DNA of 10,595 nucleotides from Treponema sp. (GCA_016296655.1 JAEDIW010000064.1:1-10595), one strand, 5' to 3'. Positions 1 to 7,155 are shown, counted from the stretch's first letter. Made by a program: numbers and translations. The notes: generated by a model from the letters alone, not told the origin.

Positions 1-8
1 AACTTGTG

Positions 9-47
9 AATAAAAACTTTGACGCTATTTCAGGCAAAGTTTTTATT
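9..47. terminator. A/T-flanked hairpin, possible bidirectional terminator
   Basis: A perfect 13-bp inverted repeat (9-21 with 35-47) has a 13-nt loop. The base of the stem is A-rich on one side and T-rich on the other, so either strand ends in a T run. It sits downstream of the minus-strand smc operon. An identical copy lies at 163-201, nearer the lipoprotein stop at 297. Terminator function is inferred from shape only. It may simply be part of a repeat family. Confidence 0.45.
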
Positions 48-162
48 ACACCTCCCATAAAAAGTCAAGAAGATTGTTTCAGCAATCGATTGACTTTTTA
101 TGCCGCTTCGCAATGAAATGAGAAGCGGCAGTTGATAAGGAAGTTCGCAACGCGAACTTGTG

Positions 163-201
163 AATAAAAACTTTGACGCTATTTCAGGCAAAGTTTTTAT
201 T
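163..201. terminator. Second copy of the A/T-flanked hairpin
   Basis: Exact copy of the hairpin at 9-47 (arms 163-175 and 189-201). It is the closest such structure to the lipoprotein stop codon, about 95 nt downstream in the direction of transcription, and is the best candidate for ending the smc operon transcript. Confidence 0.45.
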
Positions 202-296
202 ACACCTCCTGTTTTTTTTGTTTTGCAATAAATCTATGATGCCTGATTAAAATATACTGTTGCAAAAAAATTGCATTTTCAGGTCAGTGCAGTCTG

Positions 297-2213
297 TCAG
301 CGTATGTTGATGTAAAAGCGTTTTAAATACTGACTTCGTTCACTGGCTTTTTTCCAAAGAGGACTTCGCCTGTAATTTTTTATAAGGGCATCATAGGCAT
401 CGATGGCACTTTTTATGTCCCTTACAGAAGAATTTGATTCAAGAATCTGTCCCTGAAGAAAGAGCGCTTTGTCCAAATCAAGGTCACTTTTTTCAAAGAA
501 TTCGTTTACAAGAAGATGTGCTTTTTCAAAATTTTTGCTGTCAAATTCTTTTTGAGCCTGTTCCAGAATGGATGATGGGGTCATGTTTTCAGAAATTTTT
601 GTCTGTGCTGGAACTTGAACCTGGGATTTTTGTGCAGCAGGTTTTTCAGAGGAGGCAGACTGAGTTTTCTGTATGGAAAGTTCAGCAGGTTTTTCAATGT
701 CCTCTGTTGTCTGAATATTTGTTTTTCCGCTTTTTTCGGCAGAAAAATCTTCTGAAATGTAAGAATTTGTCTGTTCTTGAGTTGAATTTGAAGTTTTTGG
801 AGCAGCAGGTGATTTTTCTGGCTTTACGGAAACTGCTGTACGTTCAGATAAATTTTCTTTTACAGGAGATTCAGGGAAAAGTTCATTTTTTTCTTTGAGA
901 AGCGACATATCAGGCTGTGGCGGAACGATTTCCTGATAGGAAGGCGCTTTTACATGTTCTTTGCTGGAAGCTTCTTTATCAATTATTGTTACTTCCAGGT
1001 AGTCGTCTATATAAGAGTCTGTAAGAAGATCATTTTTGTAAAAATGAAGGAGCGTAGTTCCTGCAAATCGGCTTCTGAGTGTAAATGCTGTGTTTGGGTT
1101 TTTATCTGATGGAAGTCTTCTGCCAAAAAATACCATTTTGTGTTCGTTTGTATTTTCGCCCATGTAAATCCAGCCTGAACCTGGATATTCTATATCCAGA
1201 TACTGATTTCTGAGGATTTGTATTGAGCGTGAAGGCTGTGGAACTGCCTGACTGTCCTGCTCTTTGCCGGATTCCTGTTCTTCTGGCTGTGAAATTTCTG
1301 CTGTTTCTGTACTGATTTCAGCCGTTTTGTCAGAAAGTTCTTCCTGATTTGAAGGATTTTCAGGTTCTGCGGAAGATTCTGTTGTTATGGCTGGCGGTTC
1401 TTCTGTTGAAGGTTCTGAAAAGATTTCCTGAACGGAATCAGATGATTTTTGTTCCTGCTGTTCCAGCTGTGCTGAACTGTCATCTGTGTGAAAAACTTCT
1501 GCTTCGTGAAGCAGCATGTCCGGCTGTTCAGGTTCTGCCTGATTTTCCTGCGGAATTTCATGGATAACAATGTTTTCAGGATCGATTTTTTCGCTATGGA
1601 TGGACTGTTCTGTGTTCTGCAGGTCGTCATTTTCCTGAGCTATGGCAATTTCTTCTGTCTGTTCGGCTGGAAGGTCAAAAACTTCAGGCTCTTGAATTTC
1701 TGTAAAGTGAACTGAATTCTGTGTTTCTTCAGACGGCTGTTCCTGAATGGTGGCAGGTTCTGCCTGTGCTTCTGAAAGTTCTGTCTGAGATTCCTGACTG
1801 GTCTGCTTTATATCCTGTTCAGGCTGAAAAGATTCAGTCTGCTGTTCTAGCGATGGCTGTTCTATTGATGGTTGTTCTGCTGAGGCTTGTGGTACAGATT
1901 TACAGGATGCCAGCAGAATGATGAAAACTGAAAAAATTACAAGATTTGCGGCTTTTGATTTGAGTCTGGCGGAAAAAGGTTTGTGGCTTGAGGCGATGCA
2001 TAAGGGCTGTCTGGCGTTCTGCATGGAAATTTTGCTTTGCGGCAGGGATTGTAGAAGCCGGCCACGCCGGTTCCGAAGCGAAGCGGAGGAATGTAGCGAA
2101 AGCGGAACTTCGGAAAGCCCGGTTTTTGCAATGCGGAACAAAGTGGAGCAGGGCAAAAAGCCGCCCTTATTACTCCTGTTATTGTTATTAACAGATAAAT
2201 AATTTTTTTTCAT
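297..2213 (-). CDS. Large Glu/Gln-rich lipoprotein with TPR-like C-terminus
   Basis: Predicted 638-aa envelope lipoprotein of unknown function. A hydrophobic stretch at about residues 90-103 ends in the lipobox LLASC, with Cys104 as the lipidation site. Residues 105-326 are low complexity, rich in Glu, Gln, Ser and Pro, with 5-residue EQPS repeats. Residues about 327-412 look like a compact beta-rich domain (YPGSGWIYMGE, FFGRRLPS). A second disordered linker follows. Residues about 546-632 resemble two TPR helix pairs. The start at 2213 is favoured by the ATGA overlap with the upstream stop and by GGAG 8 nt upstream. That puts about 80 extra residues before the signal peptide, encoded largely by palindrome-rich DNA. 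Met64 (2024-2022) is an alternative start but has no clear ribosome-binding site. The partner is unknown; a scaffold or cell-wall-proximal role is only a guess. Confidence 0.8.
   Translation of the reverse strand: MKKNYLSVNNNNRSNKGGFLPCSTLFRIAKTGLSEVPLSLHSSASLRNRRGRLLQSLPQSKISMQNARQPLCIASSHKPFSARLKSKAANLVIFSVFIILLASCKSVPQASAEQPSIEQPSLEQQTESFQPEQDIKQTSQESQTELSEAQAEPATIQEQPSEETQNSVHFTEIQEPEVFDLPAEQTEEIAIAQENDDLQNTEQSIHSEKIDPENIVIHEIPQENQAEPEQPDMLLHEAEVFHTDDSSAQLEQQEQKSSDSVQEIFSEPSTEEPPAITTESSAEPENPSNQEELSDKTAEISTETAEISQPEEQESGKEQDSQAVPQPSRSIQILRNQYLDIEYPGSGWIYMGENTNEHKMVFFGRRLPSDKNPNTAFTLRSRFAGTTLLHFYKNDLLTDSYIDDYLEVTIIDKEASSKEHVKAPSYQEIVPPQPDMSLLKEKNELFPESPVKENLSERTAVSVKPEKSPAAPKTSNSTQEQTNSYISEDFSAEKSGKTNIQTTEDIEKPAELSIQKTQSASSEKPAAQKSQVQVPAQTKISENMTPSSILEQAQKEFDSKNFEKAHLLVNEFFEKSDLDLDKALFLQGQILESNSSVRDIKSAIDAYDALIKNYRRSPLWKKASERSQYLKRFYINIR
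1841..1885 (-). repeat. Tandem 15-bp repeat in lipoprotein gene
   Basis: Three imperfect 15-bp units (1841-1855, 1856-1870, 1871-1885) encode successive EQPS-type pentapeptides just after the lipidated cysteine. The period is a multiple of three, so the frame is kept when copies are gained or lost. This suggests slippage-driven length variation of the linker next to the membrane anchor. Confidence 0.6.
2041..2180 (-). repeat. Palindromic element inside the lipoprotein reading frame
   Basis: This stretch of the lipoprotein gene is GC-richer than its surroundings and packed with inverted repeats: TTCCGAAG at 2071-2078 with CTTCGGAA at 2108-2115, TTTTTGC at 2123-2129 with GCAAAAA at 2153-2159, and GCCGGC-type self-complementary bases at 2057-2070. 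Its right edge (2167-2180) matches 197-213 of the intergenic repeat cluster apart from a 3-nt gap, in the same orientation. It encodes about residues 12-58, ahead of the lipoprotein signal hydrophobic core, without any stop. The left edge is unclear and could reach about 1970. It resembles in principle the Rickettsia palindromic elements that sit in frame within genes. Membership of one family with the intergenic cluster is inferred. Confidence 0.6.
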
Positions 2214-2611
2214 GGTGCGGCTCCAAGAATTTCATTTATTGCGTTGTCGTTGGCTTTCTGCAGGTCGTTCAGGTTGTGCTGCTCTGGTAGAGTAAATTCC
2301 TGTTCAATTTCCTGTGTCGTCCAGCGAGGTTCGGGTTGCCGGCTCAAAGCATAACCTTCTGGAGCAGATGGCCCTTCCGGCTGAACAATTGGCTGCAAAG
2401 GCGAAAAACTCTGGTTCTGGCGTGGCAAGTTTTCCTGCACGGGCGCTTTTTTTTCAGAAGTCGTGGTACATGAATGAACCGAAAAAACTATAAAGGCGCA
2501 GATTGTAAAAACTACGAGGATTATGCAGGAAAGCGCAACATATTTTTTTTCCTTGAGAAAATCAGCGAGTCTTTCAAATTTTTCTGTCAAAAAATCAGGT
2601 AGCTGAATCAT
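2210..2611 (-). CDS. Single-pass membrane protein downstream of smc
   Basis: Predicted 133-aa inner-membrane protein with no recognised family. Residues 1-23 are charged and would be cytoplasmic (DFLTEKFERLADFLKEKKY). Residues about 24-46 form one transmembrane helix (LSCIILVVFTICAFIVF). The rest, from about residue 47, is a Pro/Gln/Glu-rich segment likely in the periplasm. The Cys in VHSCTTT follows the helix, but the long charged N-terminus makes a normal lipobox unlikely. The ATG lies 3 nt after the smc stop, and a GAGGAAGG ribosome-binding site lies inside the end of smc. Its own stop overlaps the lipoprotein ATG (ATGA). This spacing implies translational coupling of all three genes. A link between chromosome and envelope is conceivable from context but not shown. 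Confidence 0.75.
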   Translation of the reverse strand: MIQLPDFLTEKFERLADFLKEKKYVALSCIILVVFTICAFIVFSVHSCTTTSEKKAPVQENLPRQNQSFSPLQPIVQPEGPSAPEGYALSRQPEPRWTTQEIEQEFTLPEQHNLNDLQKANDNAINEILGAAP

Positions 2612-2614
2612 TGC

Positions 2615-5600
2615 CTAGTTTTTGCCTTCCTCGTTTGCATTTGAAATTTTATCATTTTGTTCAGGTTCCTGAGACGGCTGGGATTGGCTGTCTGTCTGAG
2701 GCATCTGTTCGGAAAGATTTTCACTTTCTGTTTTTTGAGTTTGCTGATGAATGCGTTTTGGTGGGCGCGGAGGAATGTAGATGCCTTCTTCTGGTTCTAC
2801 GTCCTCTTCCACAAACGGCTGCTCAACTTCTTCTTCCAGTTTGCCGACTTTTATGTCTTCGTCAAGGCGCAGGGCAATGACCTTGCTTACGCCGGATTCT
2901 TCCATAGTAACGCCCAGCATTGTGCTTGCGCCCATTACGGTTTTTTTGTTGTGCGTAATTATGATGTACTGGCTTACGTTTGCAAAGCTCCTGAGTGTTG
3001 TTACGAAGCTTGAAACGTTTTTGTCGTCGAGTGCGGCATCAATTTCGTCAAGCAGACAGAATGGCGACGGGCGAACCTGATAGGTTGCAAACAGAAGGGC
3101 AACTGCTGTCATGGTTTTTTCGCCGCCAGAAAGAAGTGCTATGCTTTCAAGTTTTTTTCCAGGCGGCTGGGCCAAAATGTCGATGCCGCTGGCAAGAACG
3201 TTCTGCGGGTCAGAAAGCCTGAGCTCTGCGCGTCCTCCGTTGAAAAGTCTTCGGAACATATTATGGAAATTCTTTTTGATTTTGTTGTAGGTTTCCAGGA
3301 ACATTTCCGTGGATTTTGCCTTGATTTCTTCTGCGACCCGCTGCATGTTTTCAAGGGAGCGTTTTGTGTCATCATAATTTGTCTGCTGACGTTCGTAGCG
3401 TTCCTTTACTTCGCTGAATTCTTCTGGAGCCATAAGATTTACCTGGCCGAGAGATTTCAGCTTTTCTTTTGCAGATGAAAGTGTTTCCCTTAGTACTGCA
3501 ACCGGCGTTATGATTGTGTACATGCGCTCTTCAAATTCCATGAGGTCTCTGGAATGTGTGTCCATAAAGTTTTGCTTTACGTTGCGGATTTCTGTGTCCA
3601 GCGAGCCGAGAGAAACGGAAAGCTGTTCGTATTTTGCCTGATATTTGTTCTGCTCTTCCTGTTTTTTTGAAAGGGCTTCCTGCTTGCCTGAAACGCTGCT
3701 GTTGCATTCTGCAATCTGTTTGTCCAGCAAGTTCAGTTCATCGGTAAGGGCACGTCCCCTCTGTTCTATTTCTGCGAGTTCCTGCTCAATGCCGAGAATC
3801 TGCTCGTTCATGTCGCTGGCGCGTTTCTGTTCTGAGTAAAGTTCATCTTCGTTTGTGCGCAGGGAATTTTCTTCAGAGGTAAGGTTTCTGCGCAAAAGGT
3901 CAATCTGCTGTCTGCCGGCTGTAATTTCTGCCTGCATCTGGGCTTCGTTTATGCGGAGCCTGGAAAGTGTTTCCTTGTATTCGTCAATTTTTTCTGCCAG
4001 ACCTGAATTTTCTGAATGGAGTTCCGCAATGCGCTGCCTGTTTTTTTCAGCTTCTTTGTCATTCTGGTTGATTTTTTCATCGATTTTGCGCTTCTGCGTG
4101 ATAATTCCTTCTGGTGAAAGGAATTCCTGCAAAAAATTCGGTGTTGAGCGGATGTATTCCTGAATTGATTTTTCAAGTTCCAGAATCATGTTTGCAGCTT
4201 CGTCGAAAGCCTTGACTGCTTCTTCTGCGGCGGCAAAATTGTCTGAACTGGATGAAACTGAATCTGAGAAAATATTTTTCCGTCCTTCGACAAAAATCTT
4301 TAATTTGCCGAGGGCTTCTTCCAGATTTTCCTTTGCCTTGGTTACGGCTGCTGCGGAAACTCCTGCATCTTTCAAGCGGGCATCAAGTTCTGTAACGATG
4401 TTTTCGGTTATGGAGCCAAGTTCCTTGCGCAGCTGGGAATGTATTTCTTCCAGCTTTGCAATGTTTTTCTGACATTCGTCTGCTGCACGGTCATTTTCTG
4501 TAATCTGGCAGCCGGCTTGTTCAATGTTCTGCTGGAAAGTTTTTATATTCTGGGAGATTGTTTCAATCTGCTTTGTCTTGCTGTGAAGTTCGGCATTCTG
4601 TGTGTCGATTTCTTCGTTTAAATTGTCAATTCTGTCCTGAATTGCCTTGCCGTGAGCTTCAAGCTGGGCAATTTTTTCTTTAATTTCTGTGGCGCGGGCA
4701 TTGAACTGCTTTGCCAAATCCATTTTACCGTTTTTTTCTTTTTGAATGCCGAACTGTTCGGCCTGTTTTTCGTAAACTTCTTCCTGCATGGATTTGATTT
4801 TGTCCATATTTTCAGAAAGCGTGCTTGTAATTGAGTCGATTTCTTCTCTGACGGTGTTGCGTTTTTGTTCGATGTTTTTTAAGTCTTCTTCGCGGTGGAC
4901 TTTATCCTGAATAAAACCTTTTAGCCTGAGCAGCTGAATGTCCAGTTCATTGCTGAAAATTTCTTCGCGCAGCTGACGATATTGAGTAGTTTTTTCCGAC
5001 TGAATTTTCAGCGTGTCGTAGGAACGTTTGATTTCTGCCAGAGAAACTTCAATCTGCTGCAGATTTATGCGGGTTTTTTCGAGTTCCCGTTCTGCTTCTG
5101 CACATTCTGCCTTGCTGCGGCTGATTCCGGCTGCTTCTTCAAAAAGGTAGCGGCGGTCTTCTGGCTTGCTTGAAAGAATCTGGTCGATTTTTCCCTGCTC
5201 CATTACAGAATAGGCAGCCTTGCCGACACCTGTGTCCATGAACAGTTTGCGGATTTCTGAAGGACCTACCTGCATGTTGTTGATAAAATATTCATTTTCG
5301 CCTGAACGGAAAATCCTGCGTTTTATGGCGATTTCTGAGGCTTCAAGCTGAAGCAGACCGTTTTCGTTCATTATTGTAAGGGTAACTTCTGCAACGTTTA
5401 AAGGCGGACGACGTTCTGTTCCGTTAAAAATAACGTCTTCCATTTTTGTAGCGCGCAGATTTTTTGACTTATTTTCGGCAAGAACCCATTTAATTGCATC
5501 TACAACATTACTTTTTCCACAACCGTTAGGACCAAGTAATGCCGTGATTCCGTCGGCAAAGTCTACATGAACTTTATCAGCAAAAGATTTAAAACCAAAT

Positions 5601-5623
5601 ATTTCAAGACTTTTTAAAAACAC
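2615..5623 (-). CDS. smc: SMC chromosome-segregation ATPase, compact form
   Basis: Structural-maintenance-of-chromosomes ATPase that organises and segregates the nucleoid, normally as a dimer with ScpA/ScpB (not in this window). The start is GTG at 5623, preceded by GAGG, and gives the canonical SMC opening MFLKSLEIFGFKSF. Head motifs are complete: Walker A GPNGCGKSN at 31-39, Q-loop region around 141-150, ABC signature LLSGGE at 830-835, Walker B CLLDEID at 856-862 with catalytic Glu860, and H-loop ITHN at 889-892. Coiled-coil arms run at about 170-400 and 510-770. The protein is 1002 aa, against roughly 1150-1200 aa for typical bacterial SMC. The middle (about 402-510) lacks the usual glycine-rich hinge pattern. 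A Pro/Gln/Glu-rich tail (about 935-1002) follows the ATPase head. First gene of a three-gene operon. Confidence 0.96.
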   Translation of the reverse strand: MFLKSLEIFGFKSFADKVHVDFADGITALLGPNGCGKSNVVDAIKWVLAENKSKNLRATKMEDVIFNGTERRPPLNVAEVTLTIMNENGLLQLEASEIAIKRRIFRSGENEYFINNMQVGPSEIRKLFMDTGVGKAAYSVMEQGKIDQILSSKPEDRRYLFEEAAGISRSKAECAEAERELEKTRINLQQIEVSLAEIKRSYDTLKIQSEKTTQYRQLREEIFSNELDIQLLRLKGFIQDKVHREEDLKNIEQKRNTVREEIDSITSTLSENMDKIKSMQEEVYEKQAEQFGIQKEKNGKMDLAKQFNARATEIKEKIAQLEAHGKAIQDRIDNLNEEIDTQNAELHSKTKQIETISQNIKTFQQNIEQAGCQITENDRAADECQKNIAKLEEIHSQLRKELGSITENIVTELDARLKDAGVSAAAVTKAKENLEEALGKLKIFVEGRKNIFSDSVSSSSDNFAAAEEAVKAFDEAANMILELEKSIQEYIRSTPNFLQEFLSPEGIITQKRKIDEKINQNDKEAEKNRQRIAELHSENSGLAEKIDEYKETLSRLRINEAQMQAEITAGRQQIDLLRRNLTSEENSLRTNEDELYSEQKRASDMNEQILGIEQELAEIEQRGRALTDELNLLDKQIAECNSSVSGKQEALSKKQEEQNKYQAKYEQLSVSLGSLDTEIRNVKQNFMDTHSRDLMEFEERMYTIITPVAVLRETLSSAKEKLKSLGQVNLMAPEEFSEVKERYERQQTNYDDTKRSLENMQRVAEEIKAKSTEMFLETYNKIKKNFHNMFRRLFNGGRAELRLSDPQNVLASGIDILAQPPGKKLESIALLSGGEKTMTAVALLFATYQVRPSPFCLLDEIDAALDDKNVSSFVTTLRSFANVSQYIIITHNKKTVMGASTMLGVTMEESGVSKVIALRLDEDIKVGKLEEEVEQPFVEEDVEPEEGIYIPPRPPKRIHQQTQKTESENLSEQMPQTDSQSQPSQEPEQNDKISNANEEGKN

Positions 5624-5894
5624 AAAGACCTCATCTTTTTTGCTCGCCTGGAAAAATCATCAAAAAAAGTTATTCCAGGTGCATTTTATGTCAGGTAAGC
5701 ACTGGATGATGCCTGAATCGGTTACACAGTGCTTTGTCAGGACAAATGACCAATGTCAGCCGAGTTCCTGTCTGCTTTTGACGGCGACTGATTTTTTTGA
5801 AAATTACAGCATTTGTCCGTCCGTCAAATATAGCATTTTAAGGCAGGTTATAAAAGCATTTTAGGACATTTTAGGCATCTGTAAAAAATACTTT
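5624..5894 (-). promoter_or_regulatory. smc leader and promoter region
   Basis: No convincing gene lies between the helicase stop and the smc start. On the minus strand an extended -10, TG-C-TATATT (5835-5827), would start transcription near 5820 and leave a leader of about 195 nt. Just upstream are three related copies of TGCCTAAAATG (complement at 5834-5845, 5857-5866 and 5867-5877). The leader could fold: arms 5697-5704/5727-5734 (AAGCACTG) and a short hairpin 5733-5738/5741-5746 (TTTGTC/GACAAA). Promoter strength and any control are inferred. No match to a known riboswitch was recognised. Confidence 0.4.
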
Positions 5895-7106
5895 TTATAT
5901 TCCGGCTGTTTCTCCAGATTCCATACTGTCCAGCTCCTGTGGATCCCAGATTTTTCCTTCGTAAATTTCTTTTGGGTAGACAGTGATTTTCAGGCGTTTT
6001 TCAAGAGCGGCAAACTTCTGAAGTTCAAATTCATCTCCGATTACGACATTGATGCCTGTTTTTCCTGCTCTGGCAGTTCGTCCTGAGCGGTGGACAAAAA
6101 AATCGTCATTGGAAGGCAAATCCATCTGTATTACGTGGGAAATGCCTGTAATGTTGAGGCCTCTGGAAGCAAGGTCGGTGGTTACAAGAACCGGGCATTT
6201 GCCGCTCCTGAACTGGTCGATGGCTGCTTTGCGCTTTTTTTTGTCAGTCTTTGAGTAAAAGCCTGTGCAGCTGATTTTTTTATACTGAAGTTTTGCGACA
6301 ATGTTGTCTACCTGATCTGAACGTGCCGTAAAAATCAAGGCTTTTGCGGGTTTTTCAGCATTCAAAAATTGGCGCAGCACATCAATTTTCTGGCGGCGTT
6401 CTGCAAAAATTGCCCAGTGAGTGATTTTTTTGCGCAGAATATCTTCAGGCGGCAGAAAAACTGATTTTATGGCGTTTTCTGATGTTTCACAAGGCATGGC
6501 AGAGGCGAAGATTTTTTTTGTTCTGTCTGTGATTGTTGCAGAGCAGGCGATGAACTGGACATTTGCAGGCATAAGTTTCAGAAGACCGGTTGTATCGTCC
6601 CTGAGTTCCTGAACTGTCATTCTGTCAGCTTCATCGTACACAATTGCTTGAATACCGTTCGTTTTGATTTTTTTCAGATGAATCAGTTCCATTATTCTTG
6701 CCGGATTACCGATTACTATGGCTGGCTTTTTCTTTAGAAGCTCAATTTGTCGGCTGATTGGCGCACCACCTATGCAGAGTTCTGTTTTTAAGTCTGTTAT
6801 GCTTTGCGTCATTGCTTTTATCTGCGAAGCAAGTTCGTAAGTTGGGGCTATGATGACCAGCTTTATGTCTTTGCTGGCAGAATTTTCAGATTTTGCTGAA
6901 TCCTCAAGTTTTTGGACAAGGGGCAGAAGATATGCAAAGGTTTTGCCAGTTCCTGTTTCCGACTGAAAAATTACATGATTTCCTTCTGCAATTACGGGAA
7001 TGACTTTTTCCTGAACGGCAGTTGGTTCTGTTATGCCAAGCTTTGCAAGCCGGCTGTCAAGTTCTTGTGAAATGCCGGCGGATAAAAAAGTAACTCTTTC
7101 ACTCAT
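5895..7106 (-). CDS. DEAD-box ATP-dependent RNA helicase
   Basis: Cytoplasmic superfamily-2 RNA helicase that remodels RNA duplexes using ATP. The chosen ATG at 7106 gives 403 aa (MSERVTFLSAG). An in-frame GTG at 7154 would add 16 residues but lies upstream of the probable transcription start. Residues from the chosen start: Q motif with Gln32; Walker A SETGTGKT at 49-56; motif Ia PTYELASQ at 88-95, with Tyr where Arg is usual; GG at 113-114; DEAD at 158-161; SAT at 189-191; motif IV LIFTAR at 257-262; motif V TDLASRGL at 310-317; motif VI HRSGRTARAG at 339-348. The protein has a two-RecA core and only a short tail, so no extra RNA-binding domain. It could be an RhlE/CshA-type enzyme. The subfamily cannot be settled by eye. 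Confidence 0.93.
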   Translation of the reverse strand: MSERVTFLSAGISQELDSRLAKLGITEPTAVQEKVIPVIAEGNHVIFQSETGTGKTFAYLLPLVQKLEDSAKSENSASKDIKLVIIAPTYELASQIKAMTQSITDLKTELCIGGAPISRQIELLKKKPAIVIGNPARIMELIHLKKIKTNGIQAIVYDEADRMTVQELRDDTTGLLKLMPANVQFIACSATITDRTKKIFASAMPCETSENAIKSVFLPPEDILRKKITHWAIFAERRQKIDVLRQFLNAEKPAKALIFTARSDQVDNIVAKLQYKKISCTGFYSKTDKKKRKAAIDQFRSGKCPVLVTTDLASRGLNITGISHVIQMDLPSNDDFFVHRSGRTARAGKTGINVVIGDEFELQKFAALEKRLKITVYPKEIYEGKIWDPQELDSMESGETAGI

Positions 7107-7122
7107 AATGCTGACTATAGCA
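7107..7122 (-). promoter_or_regulatory. Extended -10 promoter of helicase, leaderless
   Basis: On the minus strand TG-C-TATAGT (7122-7114) lies 7 nt before the ATG at 7106, which places transcription start at or next to the start codon. No Shine-Dalgarno sequence occurs between the -10 and the ATG, and no good -35 hexamer is seen at 16-18 nt, as expected of extended -10 promoters. Confidence 0.55.
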
Positions 7123-7138
7123 TATATTTGTTTTTGTG

Positions 7139-7155
7139 TGCTATAATGAAACACT
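7139..7155 (+). promoter_or_regulatory. Extended -10 promoter of glycosyltransferase, leaderless
   Basis: TG-C-TATAAT at 7139-7147 is a perfect extended -10. Only 8 nt (GAAACACT) separate it from the ATG at 7156, so the mRNA should start within about 2 nt of the start codon. No ribosome-binding site is present. The start itself is firm because MKIGID is the normal first strand of GT4 enzymes. Confidence 0.6.

Larger units (their letters stand above)
1..209. repeat. Intergenic palindromic repeat cluster, 154-bp unit
   Basis: Bases 1-55 and 155-209 are identical, so a 154-bp unit is present once in full plus the first 55 bp of a second copy. The cluster may extend beyond the window's left edge. 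Each unit is a string of hairpins. Arms 9-21/35-47 (core AAAAACTTTG / CAAAGTTTTT) recur as 163-175/189-201. Arms 56-68/90-102 (CATAAAAAGTCAA) contain an inner stem 72-76/83-87. Arms 101-109/122-130 (TGCCGCTTC) and 141-148/152-159 (AAGTTCGC) complete the unit. The first two stems have A/T runs on both sides and could stop transcription in either direction. Read on the minus strand, each 55-bp copy begins with GGAGGTGTAATAA, a Shine-Dalgarno-like string with no ORF behind it. The cluster lies just downstream of the lipoprotein gene. Too few copies and too much internal symmetry for CRISPR. Confidence 0.85.

Noticed and set aside
1..209. Possible CRISPR array because of a repeated 55-bp block
   Set aside because: Only two copies, repeat too long, the intervening DNA is itself palindromic, and no cas genes are present.
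434..898. Plus-strand 154-codon frame opposite the lipoprotein gene
   Set aside because: It is antisense to a low-complexity coding region, its product is Leu/Phe/Gln-rich as expected from the complement, and there is no ribosome-binding site.
2462..2480. Lipobox in the 133-aa membrane protein (VHSC)
   Set aside because: The Cys follows a helix preceded by more than 20 charged residues, and the -3 to -1 residues VHS are a poor lipobox, so a plain membrane anchor is likelier.
5624..5894. Small plus-strand frame (5640-5864) in the smc leader
   Set aside because: The product has no protein-like pattern, no ribosome-binding site is seen, and the region is better explained as promoter and leader.
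5878..5894. Terminator after the helicase (AAAAA-TAC-TTTTT)
   Set aside because: The stem is five A-T pairs only, which is too weak to call.
7104..7154. Upstream GTG start for the helicase at 7154
   Set aside because: The extra 16 residues do not belong to the family, no ribosome-binding site precedes the GTG, and the likely promoter lies between it and the ATG at 7106.
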